The position numbers were made by a program, and so were the translations under genes. Shown here in pieces: positions 47,608 through 57,890 of a stretch of DNA of 64,000 bases. The stretch covers positions 1-64,000 of the forward strand of contig JAFOYE010000013.1 of NCBI GenBank assembly GCA_017391525.1, given 5' to 3'. Under the pieces are notes generated by a model that saw nothing but the letters and a program-made list of their open reading frames with translations, was not told the DNA's origin and did no database searches. Within the stretch, counting starts at the first letter, position 1, and every line of letters begins with the position of its first letter. This stretch comes from Paludibacteraceae bacterium (GTDB taxonomy: Bacteria > Bacteroidota > Bacteroidia > Bacteroidales > Paludibacteraceae).

Positions 47608-49374
47608 ATGACAACCAACGAATTCACACCCGCAGAAGAAGCGATGTTGGAACAAGAGTTTCAGGCGTTGCTAGATGAGTATATCCAGTCTCCACATGGT
47701 AATCGTGTAGAGTTGATCACTCGTGCTTACAAGTTGGCTAAATCTGCGCACCATGGTGTACGCAGGTTGTCGGGTGAGCCCTATATGATGCATCCACTGT
47801 CCGTGGCACGCATTGTAGTGAAAGAGATTGGCCTAGGTAGTACTAGTATCTGCGCCGCCCTACTCCATGATGTGGTGGAAGACACTGACTATACGGTAGA
47901 GGATATTGAACACATGTTCGATAAGAAGATTGCGAATATCGTAGAGGGTTTGACTAAGTTGTCTGGCGGTGTGTTCGCAGACAAAGCTATGAAGCAGGCT
48001 GAAAACGTACGTAAGTTGATGCTGACAATGTCGGACGACATACGTGTGATGCTCGTGAAACTGGCCGACCGCTTACATAACATGCGCACATTGGCAGCTC
48101 AACGTCCCGATAAACAACGAAAGATAGCTGCAGAAACCCAATATATCTATGCTCCGATGGCCCATCGTTTAGGATTATTCCCCATCAAAACGGAGTTAGA
48201 GGACTTGAGTTTCAAATATGAGCATCCCGAGTTATATGCAGAGATTGAGGCAAAATTAGCACAAGTAAAAGAAGTGCAGAAGGGTTACTTCGAAGAGTTT
48301 GCCGCGCCTATTCATCGCAAGTTGACGATGGCTGGTTATAACTACAAGATGTTCTCTCGAACGAAATCGGTATACTCTATTTACAAGAAAATGACCAAGA
48401 AGGGTGTTCCCTTTGAACAGATATATGACCTATTGGCCGCTCGAATCGTGTTTGAGCCTCAAAGTTCACTATCTGAGAAAGATCAATGTTGGATGATCTA
48501 TTCTGCATTAACAGAAATATATCGTCCTCATCCCGAGCGAATCCGTGACTGGATTTCGATGCCAAAAGCCAATGGTTATGAGGCATTGCATGTGACGGTT
48601 ATGAGTCAGCATGGTCAATGGATAGAAGTACAGATACGTACCAACCGTATGCACGAGTTAGCCGAACACGGTTTGGCAGCCCATTGGCGCTACAAAACAG
48701 GCGAAGGCAGTGGAGGCGGATTGGATAAGTGGCTCAAAGAGATTAAGGATGTATTAGCTAACCCTGATCCTGATGCAATAGCATTTTTGGATACTTTTAC
48801 ACTAAACCTGTTTGCTCACGAGGTATTTGTCTTTACCCCTAAGGGAGATATCCGCACTTTAGCTCAAGGAGCAACGGTTTTGGATTTGGCATATCAATTG
48901 CACTCTGAATTGGGCGAACATTGTATAGGAGCAAATGTAAACCGTATGGCAAGACCATTGAGTTACATTTTGCAGAGCGGTGACCAAGTAGAGGTATTGA
49001 CTTCAAAGAAACAGCAACCAGAGCCTGAGTGGCTGGAGATTGCTGTGACAGCCAAAGCAAAAGATAGTATCAAGAAGTATTTCCGCAAATCCCAAGGCAT
49101 CTTTAGTATCCTGCAAAAAGAAAAAGATACAAAAGCAAAAACGGCTAAGATAAGTATTACTGGAGAAGATTCGTTTGGTGTACTAATGCGAATCATGAAT
49201 ATCATCTGCGATCACAAGGCCAATATGCGCGATTTGCATGTGACTACAGAAGGTAAAATGTTTCATTGCGATGTAGAATTGGTTATCTTCAAGCAGAAAG
49301 TGGTAAGCCAAATGTGTATGAAACTGCGCTCTATTGAAAGTGTCACTGCAGTGAATGTGGTAGGGATGGAGTGA
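47608..49374 (+). CDS. rsh: RelA/SpoT-family (p)ppGpp synthetase/hydrolase, short form
   Basis: A 588-residue stringent-response enzyme. The HD hydrolase domain is intact (MMHPLSVARIV, LLHDVVEDT, ADRLHNMRTL), as is the synthetase domain (SRTKSVYSIYKKM, YDLLAARIVFE, WISMPKANGYEALH, VEVQIRT, AEHGLAAHW), so both activities are predicted. A TGS domain (about 395-455) and a final ACT domain (about 515-588) are present. The helical and cysteine-containing zinc-finger (CC/ZFD) regions normally between TGS and ACT are missing; canonical Rsh proteins are about 730-750 residues. Regulated by its own promoter and the upstream palindrome. Confidence 0.95.
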   Translation: MTTNEFTPAEEAMLEQEFQALLDEYIQSPHGNRVELITRAYKLAKSAHHGVRRLSGEPYMMHPLSVARIVVKEIGLGSTSICAALLHDVVEDTDYTVEDIEHMFDKKIANIVEGLTKLSGGVFADKAMKQAENVRKLMLTMSDDIRVMLVKLADRLHNMRTLAAQRPDKQRKIAAETQYIYAPMAHRLGLFPIKTELEDLSFKYEHPELYAEIEAKLAQVKEVQKGYFEEFAAPIHRKLTMAGYNYKMFSRTKSVYSIYKKMTKKGVPFEQIYDLLAARIVFEPQSSLSEKDQCWMIYSALTEIYRPHPERIRDWISMPKANGYEALHVTVMSQHGQWIEVQIRTNRMHELAEHGLAAHWRYKTGEGSGGGLDKWLKEIKDVLANPDPDAIAFLDTFTLNLFAHEVFVFTPKGDIRTLAQGATVLDLAYQLHSELGEHCIGANVNRMARPLSYILQSGDQVEVLTSKKQQPEPEWLEIAVTAKAKDSIKKYFRKSQGIFSILQKEKDTKAKTAKISITGEDSFGVLMRIMNIICDHKANMRDLHVTTEGKMFHCDVELVIFKQKVVSQMCMKLRSIESVTAVNVVGME

Positions 49375-49377
49375 TTG

Positions 49378-49405
49378 GTGTTGAAAGTTGAAAGTTTAAA
49401 GTAAA
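49378..49405. repeat. GTTGAAA-word spacer
   Basis: Words GGTGTTGAAAGTTGAAAGTTTAAAG between rsh and the DUF1573 gene. Confidence 0.5.
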
Positions 49406-49412
49406 AGAAGAT

Positions 49413-50489
49413 ATGAAAAAAATGTTTTTGATGGCTGCTATCTTGTGCAGCATGGTAACAATGGCTCAACAGGCCGTAATTACATTTAACAAAACAACCC
49501 ATGACTTCGGTAAAATAAACGAAGCAGATGGTAGAGTAACCACCATTTTTGAGTGTAAAAACGAAGGTATGAGCCCACTAGTTTTGACCAATGTGAAAGC
49601 TAGTTGTGGTTGTACCACTCCAAACTGGACCAAAGAGCCTATTGCTCCAGGAAAAACAGGAAACATCACTGTTACATACAACCCTAGTGGTCGTCCAGGA
49701 CGTTTCCAAAAATCAATAACCGTGACCAGCAATGGTTCCACAGAACCAGTTCGTCTTTACATCAAGGGTGAAGTAATACCAAAACCTGCTCAACCAGTTG
49801 ATAAATATCCAATCAAAGTAGGTGAACTAAGTTTGCAAAGAAACAACATCAACCTTGGTAGCATAACCAAAGGTTTACCAAAAACAGTAGAGATTGAATA
49901 TGCTAATACCACTAGTGCAGCGATCACTGTGGATATCAAATTTGAGACTAGCAAGACATATTGGAAACCATTTATCAGTATGACCAAACTGGAACCAGGT
50001 CAAACGGGCAAACTACAAATGACATTGCAAACAGATGAATGTCCTTTGTATGGTCCTGTGGATACCAAAATCCAATTCATCGTTAATGGAAAAACCTATA
50101 CTGCAACTAACCAAACCATTACCTATAAAGCAGATATCAAAGAGGACTTCTCTAAGATGACCCCTGAAGATATACAACAAGCACCAATCATTGAATACAC
50201 AGCGACTTTGGATGCTGGTGTTGTAAAAGTAGGTAAAAAAACAACTAGCAAATTGACCCTCCACAACGCAGGTCTCAATCCGTTACATATCCGCCGTGTA
50301 TATAGCAACGATGGCAATATCAATATTGTGCCACCAAAAAGCATTAAAGGTGGTAAGAGTGAGGTGTTACCAGTAACTATCAATGCAGCAAATGCTACTG
50401 CAGGACAATACACTCGCGAAATAACTATCATCACCAATGATCCTAAGAAACCTATAGCAAAAGTTAAGGTTGTTTGGACGGTGGAATAA
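49413..50489 (+). CDS. DUF1573 family exported protein
   Basis: A 358-residue exported protein. Residues 1-19 are a signal peptide (SMVTMAQQ). An immunoglobulin-like DUF1573 domain with its hallmark THDFGKINEADGRVTTIFECKNEG...ASCGCTTPNWTKEPIAPGKTGNITVTYNP lies at about 22-120; a second, more diverged beta-sandwich copy (about 130-250) and a third (about 255-358, LTLHNAGLNPLHIRRV) follow. Common in Bacteroidetes and probably an adhesion or envelope-scaffold protein; no enzymatic motif. It follows rsh by 38 bp. Confidence 0.88.
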   Translation: MKKMFLMAAILCSMVTMAQQAVITFNKTTHDFGKINEADGRVTTIFECKNEGMSPLVLTNVKASCGCTTPNWTKEPIAPGKTGNITVTYNPSGRPGRFQKSITVTSNGSTEPVRLYIKGEVIPKPAQPVDKYPIKVGELSLQRNNINLGSITKGLPKTVEIEYANTTSAAITVDIKFETSKTYWKPFISMTKLEPGQTGKLQMTLQTDECPLYGPVDTKIQFIVNGKTYTATNQTITYKADIKEDFSKMTPEDIQQAPIIEYTATLDAGVVKVGKKTTSKLTLHNAGLNPLHIRRVYSNDGNINIVPPKSIKGGKSEVLPVTINAANATAGQYTREITIITNDPKKPIAKVKVVWTVE

Positions 50490-50524
50490 TAGAGCGATGA
50501 GAGCTGAGAGATAATAGTAATAAT

Positions 50525-51619
50525 ATGAAACATCCAGAAAACGATAAAGAATATAAGGGGTTGACCGTCAATGCAGGCGTAGAAAACTTGCCTTCTGTTA
50601 ATCCGTATGCTACCTTCCGCCGTCGTAAGCAAGTATTAAGTGCTGATGAGTATGTAGAAGGTATCCTACGAGGTGATATGCGATTGCTCAGTCAAGCAGT
50701 AACTTTGATTGAAAGCAATCTACAGAGTGATCAAGTCATTGCTCAACAAGTTATTGAGAAATGTTTACCTTACGCAGGTAACTCTATCCGCTTGGGTATC
50801 ACCGGTGTGCCTGGTGCAGGCAAATCAACCTTTATTGAGGCTATCGGTACTCGTCTTTGCCAAATGGGGAAGAAACTAGCTGTTTTGGCTATTGATCCAT
50901 CATCAGAACGAAGCAAAGGTAGTATTCTAGGTGACAAAACACGTATGAATCAACTCTCAGTAGAAAACAATGCATTCATTCGCCCTAGTCCATCTGCAGG
51001 TAGTCTAGGCGGTGTAGCACGCAAGACACGCGAAACCATCGTGCTATGCGAAGCGGCCGGCTTTGACACTATCATTGTAGAAACAGTAGGTGTTGGTCAA
51101 TCAGAAACGGCAGCGCACTCAATGGTGGACTTCTTCTTATTGCTTCAAGTGACAGGTACCGGAGATGAACTGCAAGGTATCAAACGTGGTATCATGGAGA
51201 TGGCGGATGGTATAGCTATCAACAAGTGTGATGGTTCGAACGTGCAGAAAGCTGAAGCAGCACGTGTCAGCTTCAAGAATGCCTTATCCCTCTTTCCTCC
51301 TACTGAATCAGGATGGAAACCCTACGCAGTGACCTGTTCTGCCATAGAGGGCAATGGTATCTTGGATGTGTGGGATATGGTAGAACAATATATAGGGTTC
51401 GCGCGCGAGAGTGGTTATCTACAACATCTACGTACTCAACAAGCTAAATACTGGATGTATGAGACTATCAACCAAAATCTACTAGATAGTTTCTACAAAT
51501 CAGAGGCAATGGAAAAACTTATCCACGAAACTGAGGCACGTGTATTAAACAACGAATTGAGCAGTTTTACAGCTGCATATGACTTATTAAAATCATATGG
51601 CGACCTTAACAAAAAATAG
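50525..51619 (+). CDS. meaB: methylmalonyl-CoA mutase-associated GTPase MeaB/ArgK
   Basis: A 364-residue G3E-type GTPase that protects and reactivates methylmalonyl-CoA mutase by gating delivery of its B12 cofactor. GVPGAGKST (about 95-103) is the P-loop, AIDPSSERSKGSILGDKTRM the switch I region, IVETVGVGQSE the Walker B region and INKCDG the NKxD motif. The mutase itself is not in the window. The last 23 bp overlap dnaB in another frame, so they may be co-translated. Confidence 0.94.
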   Translation: MKHPENDKEYKGLTVNAGVENLPSVNPYATFRRRKQVLSADEYVEGILRGDMRLLSQAVTLIESNLQSDQVIAQQVIEKCLPYAGNSIRLGITGVPGAGKSTFIEAIGTRLCQMGKKLAVLAIDPSSERSKGSILGDKTRMNQLSVENNAFIRPSPSAGSLGGVARKTRETIVLCEAAGFDTIIVETVGVGQSETAAHSMVDFFLLLQVTGTGDELQGIKRGIMEMADGIAINKCDGSNVQKAEAARVSFKNALSLFPPTESGWKPYAVTCSAIEGNGILDVWDMVEQYIGFARESGYLQHLRTQQAKYWMYETINQNLLDSFYKSEAMEKLIHETEARVLNNELSSFTAAYDLLKSYGDLNKK

Positions 51620-53159
51620 TAAAAAGAAAGCAACACCTACAGTGGTAAAAGTAGGTGCAAATGAAATAGGAAAACTTCCACCACAGGCTTTGGATTTTGA
51701 AGAGTCTGTTTTGGGTGCATTGATGATAGAGAAAGATGCGTATGGTATGGTGGCAGACTTGCTACGTCCCGAATCATTCTACGCAGATAAGCATCGCTAT
51801 ATATATGAAGCTATTCGCACGCTATCCAACAACGACAACCCTATTGACTTGCTATCTGTAGCACAACAACTTCGCTCAATGGGGCTTCTTGAGCATATTG
51901 GTGGCGTGGTCTATTTGAGCGAGTTAACGCGCCGTGTAGCTTCGGCTGCTCACTTGAGATATCATGCACAGATCGTCGCACAAAAATCTACTGCACGTGA
52001 TTTGATTGCTGTGGCATGCCAAATAGAAGAAAAAGGATACGATGAGACACAAGATGTAGATGACCTCATACAAGAAGCAGAAGGTCGCATCTTCGAAATA
52101 TCCCAACGCTCGCAGAAACGCGATGTAACGAGCATAGATCCCGTCATTACAGAGGCATTCGCACGCATGCACGCCGCTTCACAAAACGACGGAAACATAT
52201 CAGGTATACCTAGTGGATTCACAGAATTGGATAAGATTACTTCTGGATGGCAGAAGTCAGATCTTGTCATCATTGCTGCTCGTCCTGCAATGGGTAAGAC
52301 CGCATTTGTGTTGTCTATGGCAAAGAATATCGCTGTGGACTTTAAAAGACCCGTTGCTATATTCTCATTGGAGATGTCCAATGTGCAGTTGGTGAATCGT
52401 CTTATCATGAACGTCTGTGAGATAGAGGGTAACAAGATTCGTAACGGACGATTGAGTCCTGCCGAGTGGAATAAACTAGAGAACAAGATTAACATTCTAA
52501 GAAACGCGCCTATCTACGTAGATGACACACCTGGTTTGAGTGTGACTGAACTACGTAGTAAAGCACGCAAACTAGTAAAAGATAAGAAGATTGAATTGAT
52601 TATTATCGACTACTTGCAGTTGATGAATGCCAATGGATTTAATTTCGGTAGTCGCGAGCAAGAGGTTAGCATCATCTCTCGTACACTCAAGGGTTTGGCA
52701 AAAGAATTGGATATACCTATCATAGCATTAAGTCAGTTGAGTCGTGCAGTAGAAAAACGTGATTCAAGCAACAATACAGTGGATGGTAAGAAGCCATTGT
52801 TGTCCGACTTACGTGAGTCTGGTGCTATTGAGCAAGATGCTGATATGGTATGCTTTATTCACCGTCCTGAATATTACAAACTTTACGATGATGGAAATGG
52901 TAAAGACTTGCGTGGACTAGGTCAAATCATCGTAGCAAAACACCGTAATGGCGCTACCGACGAAATATGGTTGCGCTTCATCGGCAAATACACTCGTTTC
53001 CAAAACGAGAATGATGCTTTTGATCAAGACGAAAACATATATGCTGATATACAATACAACACTCAGCAAAGTCGAATGAACATGCTACCAACAGAAGCTT
53101 ACGGAGCATCCTTGAATGATGATAGATTCGATGAATTTGATCCTGATCCTCTCAGGTAG
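51597..53159 (+). CDS. dnaB: replicative DNA helicase DnaB
   Basis: A 520-residue hexameric 5'-3' helicase of the replication fork. The N-terminal helical domain (about 25-130: PPQALDFEESVLGALM) is followed by the RecA-like motor: AARPAMGKTAFVLSMAKN (Walker A), FSLEMSNVQLVNR, IELIIIDYLQLM (Walker B) and AKHRNGATDEIWLRF. No intein is present. An ATG at 51597 is inside the meaB 3' end; the start is plausible because the N-terminal region is basic and disordered as in relatives. Confidence 0.96.
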   Translation: MATLTKNSKKKATPTVVKVGANEIGKLPPQALDFEESVLGALMIEKDAYGMVADLLRPESFYADKHRYIYEAIRTLSNNDNPIDLLSVAQQLRSMGLLEHIGGVVYLSELTRRVASAAHLRYHAQIVAQKSTARDLIAVACQIEEKGYDETQDVDDLIQEAEGRIFEISQRSQKRDVTSIDPVITEAFARMHAASQNDGNISGIPSGFTELDKITSGWQKSDLVIIAARPAMGKTAFVLSMAKNIAVDFKRPVAIFSLEMSNVQLVNRLIMNVCEIEGNKIRNGRLSPAEWNKLENKINILRNAPIYVDDTPGLSVTELRSKARKLVKDKKIELIIIDYLQLMNANGFNFGSREQEVSIISRTLKGLAKELDIPIIALSQLSRAVEKRDSSNNTVDGKKPLLSDLRESGAIEQDADMVCFIHRPEYYKLYDDGNGKDLRGLGQIIVAKHRNGATDEIWLRFIGKYTRFQNENDAFDQDENIYADIQYNTQQSRMNMLPTEAYGASLNDDRFDEFDPDPLR

Positions 53160-53233
53160 TTATCGGGTAGATACCGAGTAGATAAGCAGTTCATAAAAGA
53201 CATTAACTAGGAAGATAAATAATAATAAACATA

Positions 53234-54631
53234 ATGGAAAGAACAGTAATTATTGATGCGCTGCAATGCGCGGGAGAAGGACAACTAATCAATGTCCGCG
53301 GATGGGTACGTAGTCGTCGTGGAAACAAGAATGTGAGCTTTATTGCTCTAAACGACGGTTCTACCATCAAAAATATCCAAATTGTAGTGGACCTCGCTAC
53401 TTTCCCAGAAGAGCAACTCAAACCTGTGACTACAGGTTCATGTATCTCTGCAACTGGTCACTTGGTAGCTAGTCAAGGTAGTGGTCAAGCTGTAGAGATT
53501 CAATTAACAGAGTTAGAAGTATATGGTACAGCCGATCCAGAGCAATATCCATTGCAAAAGAAAGGCTTGAGCATGGAATATTTGCGCACCATCGCACACT
53601 TGCGTCCACGTACCAACACTTTTGGTGCAGTTTTTCGTATTCGTCACAACATGGCTATGGCTATCCATAACTATTTCCACGAGCACGGATTCTTCTATTT
53701 CCACACACCTATCATCACAGCTTCTGACTGCGAGGGTGCAGGACAAATGTTCCAAGTTACTACCAAGAACCTCTACAACCTCAAGAAAGATGAGGAGGGT
53801 AAGATTGACTATTCAGACGACTTCTTTGGCAAGCAAACCAGTTTGACCGTATCTGGACAATTGGAAGGTGAGCTCGCTGCTATGGCTTTGGGTAAGATCT
53901 ATACCTTTGGTCCTACTTTCCGTGCTGAGAATAGTAACACTCCACGCCACTTGGCTGAGTTCTGGATGATTGAGCCAGAGGTAGCGTTTATCCAAAAGAA
54001 GGAGTTGATGGATTTGGAAGAAGACTTCATCAAATACTGCGTTCGTTGGGCATTGGAGCATTGCAAAGATGATTTGGAGTTCTTAAATCAGTTTGTAGAT
54101 AAGGGTCTTATTGCTCGATTGGAATCAGTAGTTAAAACCGACTTTATCCGATTGACTTACACCGAGGGTATCGAAATATTGCAAGAAGCTGTGAAAAATG
54201 GTAAGAAATTTGAGTTCCCATGCACTTGGGGCGATGACTTGGCTTCAGAGCATGAGCGTTACTTGGTAGAGGAGCACTTCAACAAGCCAGTTATCATGTC
54301 TGATTATCCAAAAGATATCAAGGCTTTCTATATGAAGATCAACGAAGACAATAAGACTGTACAAGGTACCGATGTATTGTTCCCACAAATTGGTGAGATT
54401 ATCGGTGGTAGTGTACGTGAGGAGAGTCTAGAGAAACTCAATGCAGAGATTGAGCGTCGTGGTATTCCTACCAAAGATATGTGGTGGTATCAAGATACTC
54501 GCCGCTTTGGTGCTGCACCTCACGCAGGTTTTGGATTGGGCTTTGAGCGCTTGATGCTCTTCGTTACTGGTATGCAAAACATCCGTGACGTGATTCCATT
54601 CCCACGTACACCAAAAACTGCAGAGTTTTAA
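53234..54631 (+). CDS. asnS: asparaginyl-tRNA synthetase
   Basis: A 465-residue class IIb synthetase charging tRNA-Asn. An N-terminal OB fold (about 15-100: [21 protein letters not shown]) binds the anticodon; the catalytic core shows motif 2 ([23 protein letters not shown]) and motif 3 ([15 protein letters not shown]). Distinguished from AspS by [15 protein letters not shown] direct AsnRS means Asn-tRNA is not made only by transamidation here. The stop shares bases with an out-of-place ATG (TAATG), but the next gene starts later at 54667. Confidence 0.97.
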   Translation: MERTVIIDALQCAGEGQLINVRGWVRSRRGNKNVSFIALNDGSTIKNIQIVVDLATFPEEQLKPVTTGSCISATGHLVASQGSGQAVEIQLTELEVYGTADPEQYPLQKKGLSMEYLRTIAHLRPRTNTFGAVFRIRHNMAMAIHNYFHEHGFFYFHTPIITASDCEGAGQMFQVTTKNLYNLKKDEEGKIDYSDDFFGKQTSLTVSGQLEGELAAMALGKIYTFGPTFRAENSNTPRHLAEFWMIEPEVAFIQKKELMDLEEDFIKYCVRWALEHCKDDLEFLNQFVDKGLIARLESVVKTDFIRLTYTEGIEILQEAVKNGKKFEFPCTWGDDLASEHERYLVEEHFNKPVIMSDYPKDIKAFYMKINEDNKTVQGTDVLFPQIGEIIGGSVREESLEKLNAEIERRGIPTKDMWWYQDTRRFGAAPHAGFGLGFERLMLFVTGMQNIRDVIPFPRTPKTAEF

Positions 54632-54666
54632 TGTTATTTAATGAACAAACAATAAAAAATAACCAT

Positions 54667-57600
54667 ATGAAGCGTTTATTCTTATTCGCAGTAGTACTTT
54701 CTATCGTGTGTGTGGCTAATGCTCAAACACGCTTGATAGGACGTGTAGTTACTACCGAGCAAAAAGCTATTGAAGGCGCTACTATCACATTGGTTAACCA
54801 AGGGTATTCTACCACCACCAATGATGAAGGTCGCTTTTCACTGACATATCTTGAAGCTACTGATGAGGAAGTCATCGTTGAAGCTACAGGATATATGTCT
54901 GACATTGTTCTAGTACAACTCATTGAAAATCTTGTCAATGACTTGGGAGATATCACTCTGCAAGTAGACATGCTAGCAGAAGCTAAAGAAGAAGTATTGT
55001 TGAACTTAACTGAAATGGACTTGAATGATGATGAGGGTAAAAGTCAATCTGTTTCCTCTGGATCTAGTGCAAGTCAAGATGTATTCAACTCTACAGTATC
55101 ATATGCATGGTCTAATGCTCGATATCGCAATCGTGGATATGAGCAAACTTACGAACAAAACTATATCCAAGGTTTGAGTTTCAACTCTGCAGAACGTGGA
55201 CAATTCAACTTCTCTGCTATGGGTGGTTTGAACGATGCAACACGTTACAAAGAGGTTGTAGAGGGTATTGAGGCTAATAACTTCTCATTTGGATCAATTG
55301 GACAAGCAACTAACTACTTGCAATCAGCTACCAACTATGCACAAGGTTGGAAAGTAGGTTTGGCAGCCACCAACCGTAATTACAAAGGTGCTGCTCGTGC
55401 TACCTACTCTAGCGGACTAATGGAAAATGGTTGGGCCTTTGCTGCACAATTGGCATGGCGCTATAGTCCATACATTGACGTAAAAGGTCGTATTGGAGAG
55501 GGAATTACCTATAGTTCAGTAGGTTACTTCTTGACAGCAGAGAAGCGTTGGGGCGATAATATGCGTCTATCGTTGATCACATTTGGTGCACCAACGATGC
55601 GTGGTCAGTCTGCTGCATTGACTCAAGAGACATATGATTTGACCAACCAATATAATAAAACATCTTGGGGATACAACAACTATAACCCATATTGGGGTTA
55701 CCAAGGTGGCAAAGTACGTAACTCTCGTATCGTACATTCATATGACCCAACTGCTATTGCAAGCTTTGATTGGAAGATCAATGAAGAAAATCACTTGAAG
55801 GTAGCAGCTGGTTATCACTATTCTTTCTACTCTAACTCAGCATTGACATTCTACAATGCACCAGACCCACGTCCAGATTACTATCGTAACTTGCCATCAT
55901 CATTGTGGGATGCGCAAATCGATAAGGAGGGTAACTTTGTGTACACTGATATGAATGGCAAACCATTGGGTTATGGTAGTACTATCAACGGTCAGTATGT
56001 AGGTCCAACCATCAATGATGATACTTACCAAGCAATGACTGATCTATGGACCAGTCGTGATGACAAAGCGACTCAAATTGATTGGGATGCTTTGTACGCA
56101 GCTAACTATGCCAATAATGTGAACAACCCTGATGGTTGCGCACGTTATATGGTAGAGCGTCGTCACAATGATATCCAAGAGGCTGTGGCTAATGTGAACT
56201 ACCGCAACACTTCTGTAGATCACTTGACTGCAACCGTAGGTTTGGAGTTGAAGGCTTCACAAGGTATTCACTACAAGACTGTAGATGACCTATTGGGTGG
56301 TAAACAATGGATTGACGTTGACCCATTTGCAGAGCGCGATATCAAGGAGTTGGCTACTAATATTGGTTTGACACAAGCTGATATTGAGAATGTTAAACAA
56401 AATGACTTGCGTAATCCTAATGCTGCAGTTGTTGAGAAAGGTCGTTTTGGTTATGACTATCGCATCAACATGATGAACGCTAAACTCTGGGCACAAAACG
56501 AATGGAGTTGGAATGCTTTGGATCTCTACTACGCATTGCAAGTATCATACTCATCTATGCAACGTACAACCGATATGTTGAATGGTCGTGCATGGTATTT
56601 GGCAAAACTTAATCCTAATAGTGCATGGTATTATTTAGCTGATAACGCAGAGGCTGTACTCAACGGTCAAGCAGCACCAGAGCGTATGGCAGGTTATACT
56701 CACCACTTTGTTGATCCAGGTTTCAAGGTTGGATTGAATTACAAGGTAGATGGTCGTAACCATATCAAATTGAATGCTATAGCAGAAACTAAGGCTCCTC
56801 TTGCGCGTGATGCTTATATCTCTCCACGTGTACACGATCGCGCAGTAGCGAATATCTACCATCACGATTATGCTCGTTATTACGCAGGAATATATGGCAC
56901 AACAGCATTGGAGCAATACTTCAGTGCTAGCCAAAAGATTGTAGGTGGTGACTTGACATACTCATTTAACTATCCTATCGTTCGTGGTCGTGTAACTGCT
57001 TTCTACACACAATTCTGGAATGGTACAGAGTTGAACGGCTACTATGATGATGAATCACGTACTTTTGTAAACCAATCATTGACTGGTATTAATCGCCGTC
57101 ACGCAGGTGTTGAGGCAGCTGCTGCTGTGAAATTGGGCTTATACTTCACCTTGACAGGTGCATTGAGTATTGGTGACTATCGTTATACAAGCAACGCCTT
57201 GGCTATCACTTCAGCAGAGAATGGTATGGCATTGGCAGAGAATGCGAATGGTCCTATCTACGAGTTGCGTGATAGCGTGTTGCTCAAAGGTTTGCGTGTA
57301 GCAACTGGTCCACAATTGAACTCAAGCTTGAAGCTCAGCTTCTTCCACCCAGATATGTGGTTTGCTGATATTACTGTTAACTACTTCGATTGGAGTTATT
57401 TGGATTATGCACCAGCACGCCGTATGAAAGGTTTGTTCACCGGAACCCGTGCAGATGGTAGTGCAGTGAATGGTTGGTATGGCGATACATACACCAATGC
57501 TATCGAGAAAGATGCTAGTGGAAATGTTATCTACGATGCTAATGGAGTACCTAGCCTGAAATATCCATACTCACTCATGTCACAACAAGAGATGTTGACC

Positions 57601-57885
57601 TCAAGTAACCCACTCCACCGTTTCTTGGTAGATGTAAGTGTAGGTAAATTGATTTACTTGAAAGATCGTCAATCTATCTCTATTAACTTGACTGTAAACA
57701 ACTTGCTAAACAACACCTACTTCAAGACAGGTGGTTATCAACAAGCTCGTTTGCCACGTCAAACACGTCAAGGTGTAGATGATAGACACAATTCTGTCAT
57801 CAGCCCTAACGCATGGAAATTCCCTTCAAAGTACTACTATGCATGGGGCACAAACTTCTATCTTAACATCCAATACAAATTTTAA
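54667..57885 (+). CDS. TonB-dependent-receptor-like outer-membrane beta-barrel with carboxypeptidase-regulatory-like domain
   Basis: A 1072-residue outer-membrane protein. Residues 1-20 are a signal peptide (IVCVANAQT); I place the start at 54667 so that it begins directly with it. A CarboxypepD_reg-like beta domain covers about 22-100 (LIGRVVTTEQKAIEGATITLVNQGYST). A plug-like region about 130-280 lacks the usual TonB-box and clear plug motifs. The long barrel follows and ends in an aromatic strand, NFYLNIQYKF. No SusD partner; instead a DUF5689 lipoprotein is next, 5 bp away. Probably a transporter or adhesin for an unknown ligand. Confidence 0.82.
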   Translation: MKRLFLFAVVLSIVCVANAQTRLIGRVVTTEQKAIEGATITLVNQGYSTTTNDEGRFSLTYLEATDEEVIVEATGYMSDIVLVQLIENLVNDLGDITLQVDMLAEAKEEVLLNLTEMDLNDDEGKSQSVSSGSSASQDVFNSTVSYAWSNARYRNRGYEQTYEQNYIQGLSFNSAERGQFNFSAMGGLNDATRYKEVVEGIEANNFSFGSIGQATNYLQSATNYAQGWKVGLAATNRNYKGAARATYSSGLMENGWAFAAQLAWRYSPYIDVKGRIGEGITYSSVGYFLTAEKRWGDNMRLSLITFGAPTMRGQSAALTQETYDLTNQYNKTSWGYNNYNPYWGYQGGKVRNSRIVHSYDPTAIASFDWKINEENHLKVAAGYHYSFYSNSALTFYNAPDPRPDYYRNLPSSLWDAQIDKEGNFVYTDMNGKPLGYGSTINGQYVGPTINDDTYQAMTDLWTSRDDKATQIDWDALYAANYANNVNNPDGCARYMVERRHNDIQEAVANVNYRNTSVDHLTATVGLELKASQGIHYKTVDDLLGGKQWIDVDPFAERDIKELATNIGLTQADIENVKQNDLRNPNAAVVEKGRFGYDYRINMMNAKLWAQNEWSWNALDLYYALQVSYSSMQRTTDMLNGRAWYLAKLNPNSAWYYLADNAEAVLNGQAAPERMAGYTHHFVDPGFKVGLNYKVDGRNHIKLNAIAETKAPLARDAYISPRVHDRAVANIYHHDYARYYAGIYGTTALEQYFSASQKIVGGDLTYSFNYPIVRGRVTAFYTQFWNGTELNGYYDDESRTFVNQSLTGINRRHAGVEAAAAVKLGLYFTLTGALSIGDYRYTSNALAITSAENGMALAENANGPIYELRDSVLLKGLRVATGPQLNSSLKLSFFHPDMWFADITVNYFDWSYLDYAPARRMKGLFTGTRADGSAVNGWYGDTYTNAIEKDASGNVIYDANGVPSLKYPYSLMSQQEMLTSSNPLHRFLVDVSVGKLIYLKDRQSISINLTVNNLLNNTYFKTGGYQQARLPRQTRQGVDDRHNSVISPNAWKFPSKYYYAWGTNFYLNIQYKF

Positions 57886-57890
57886 GCCTT

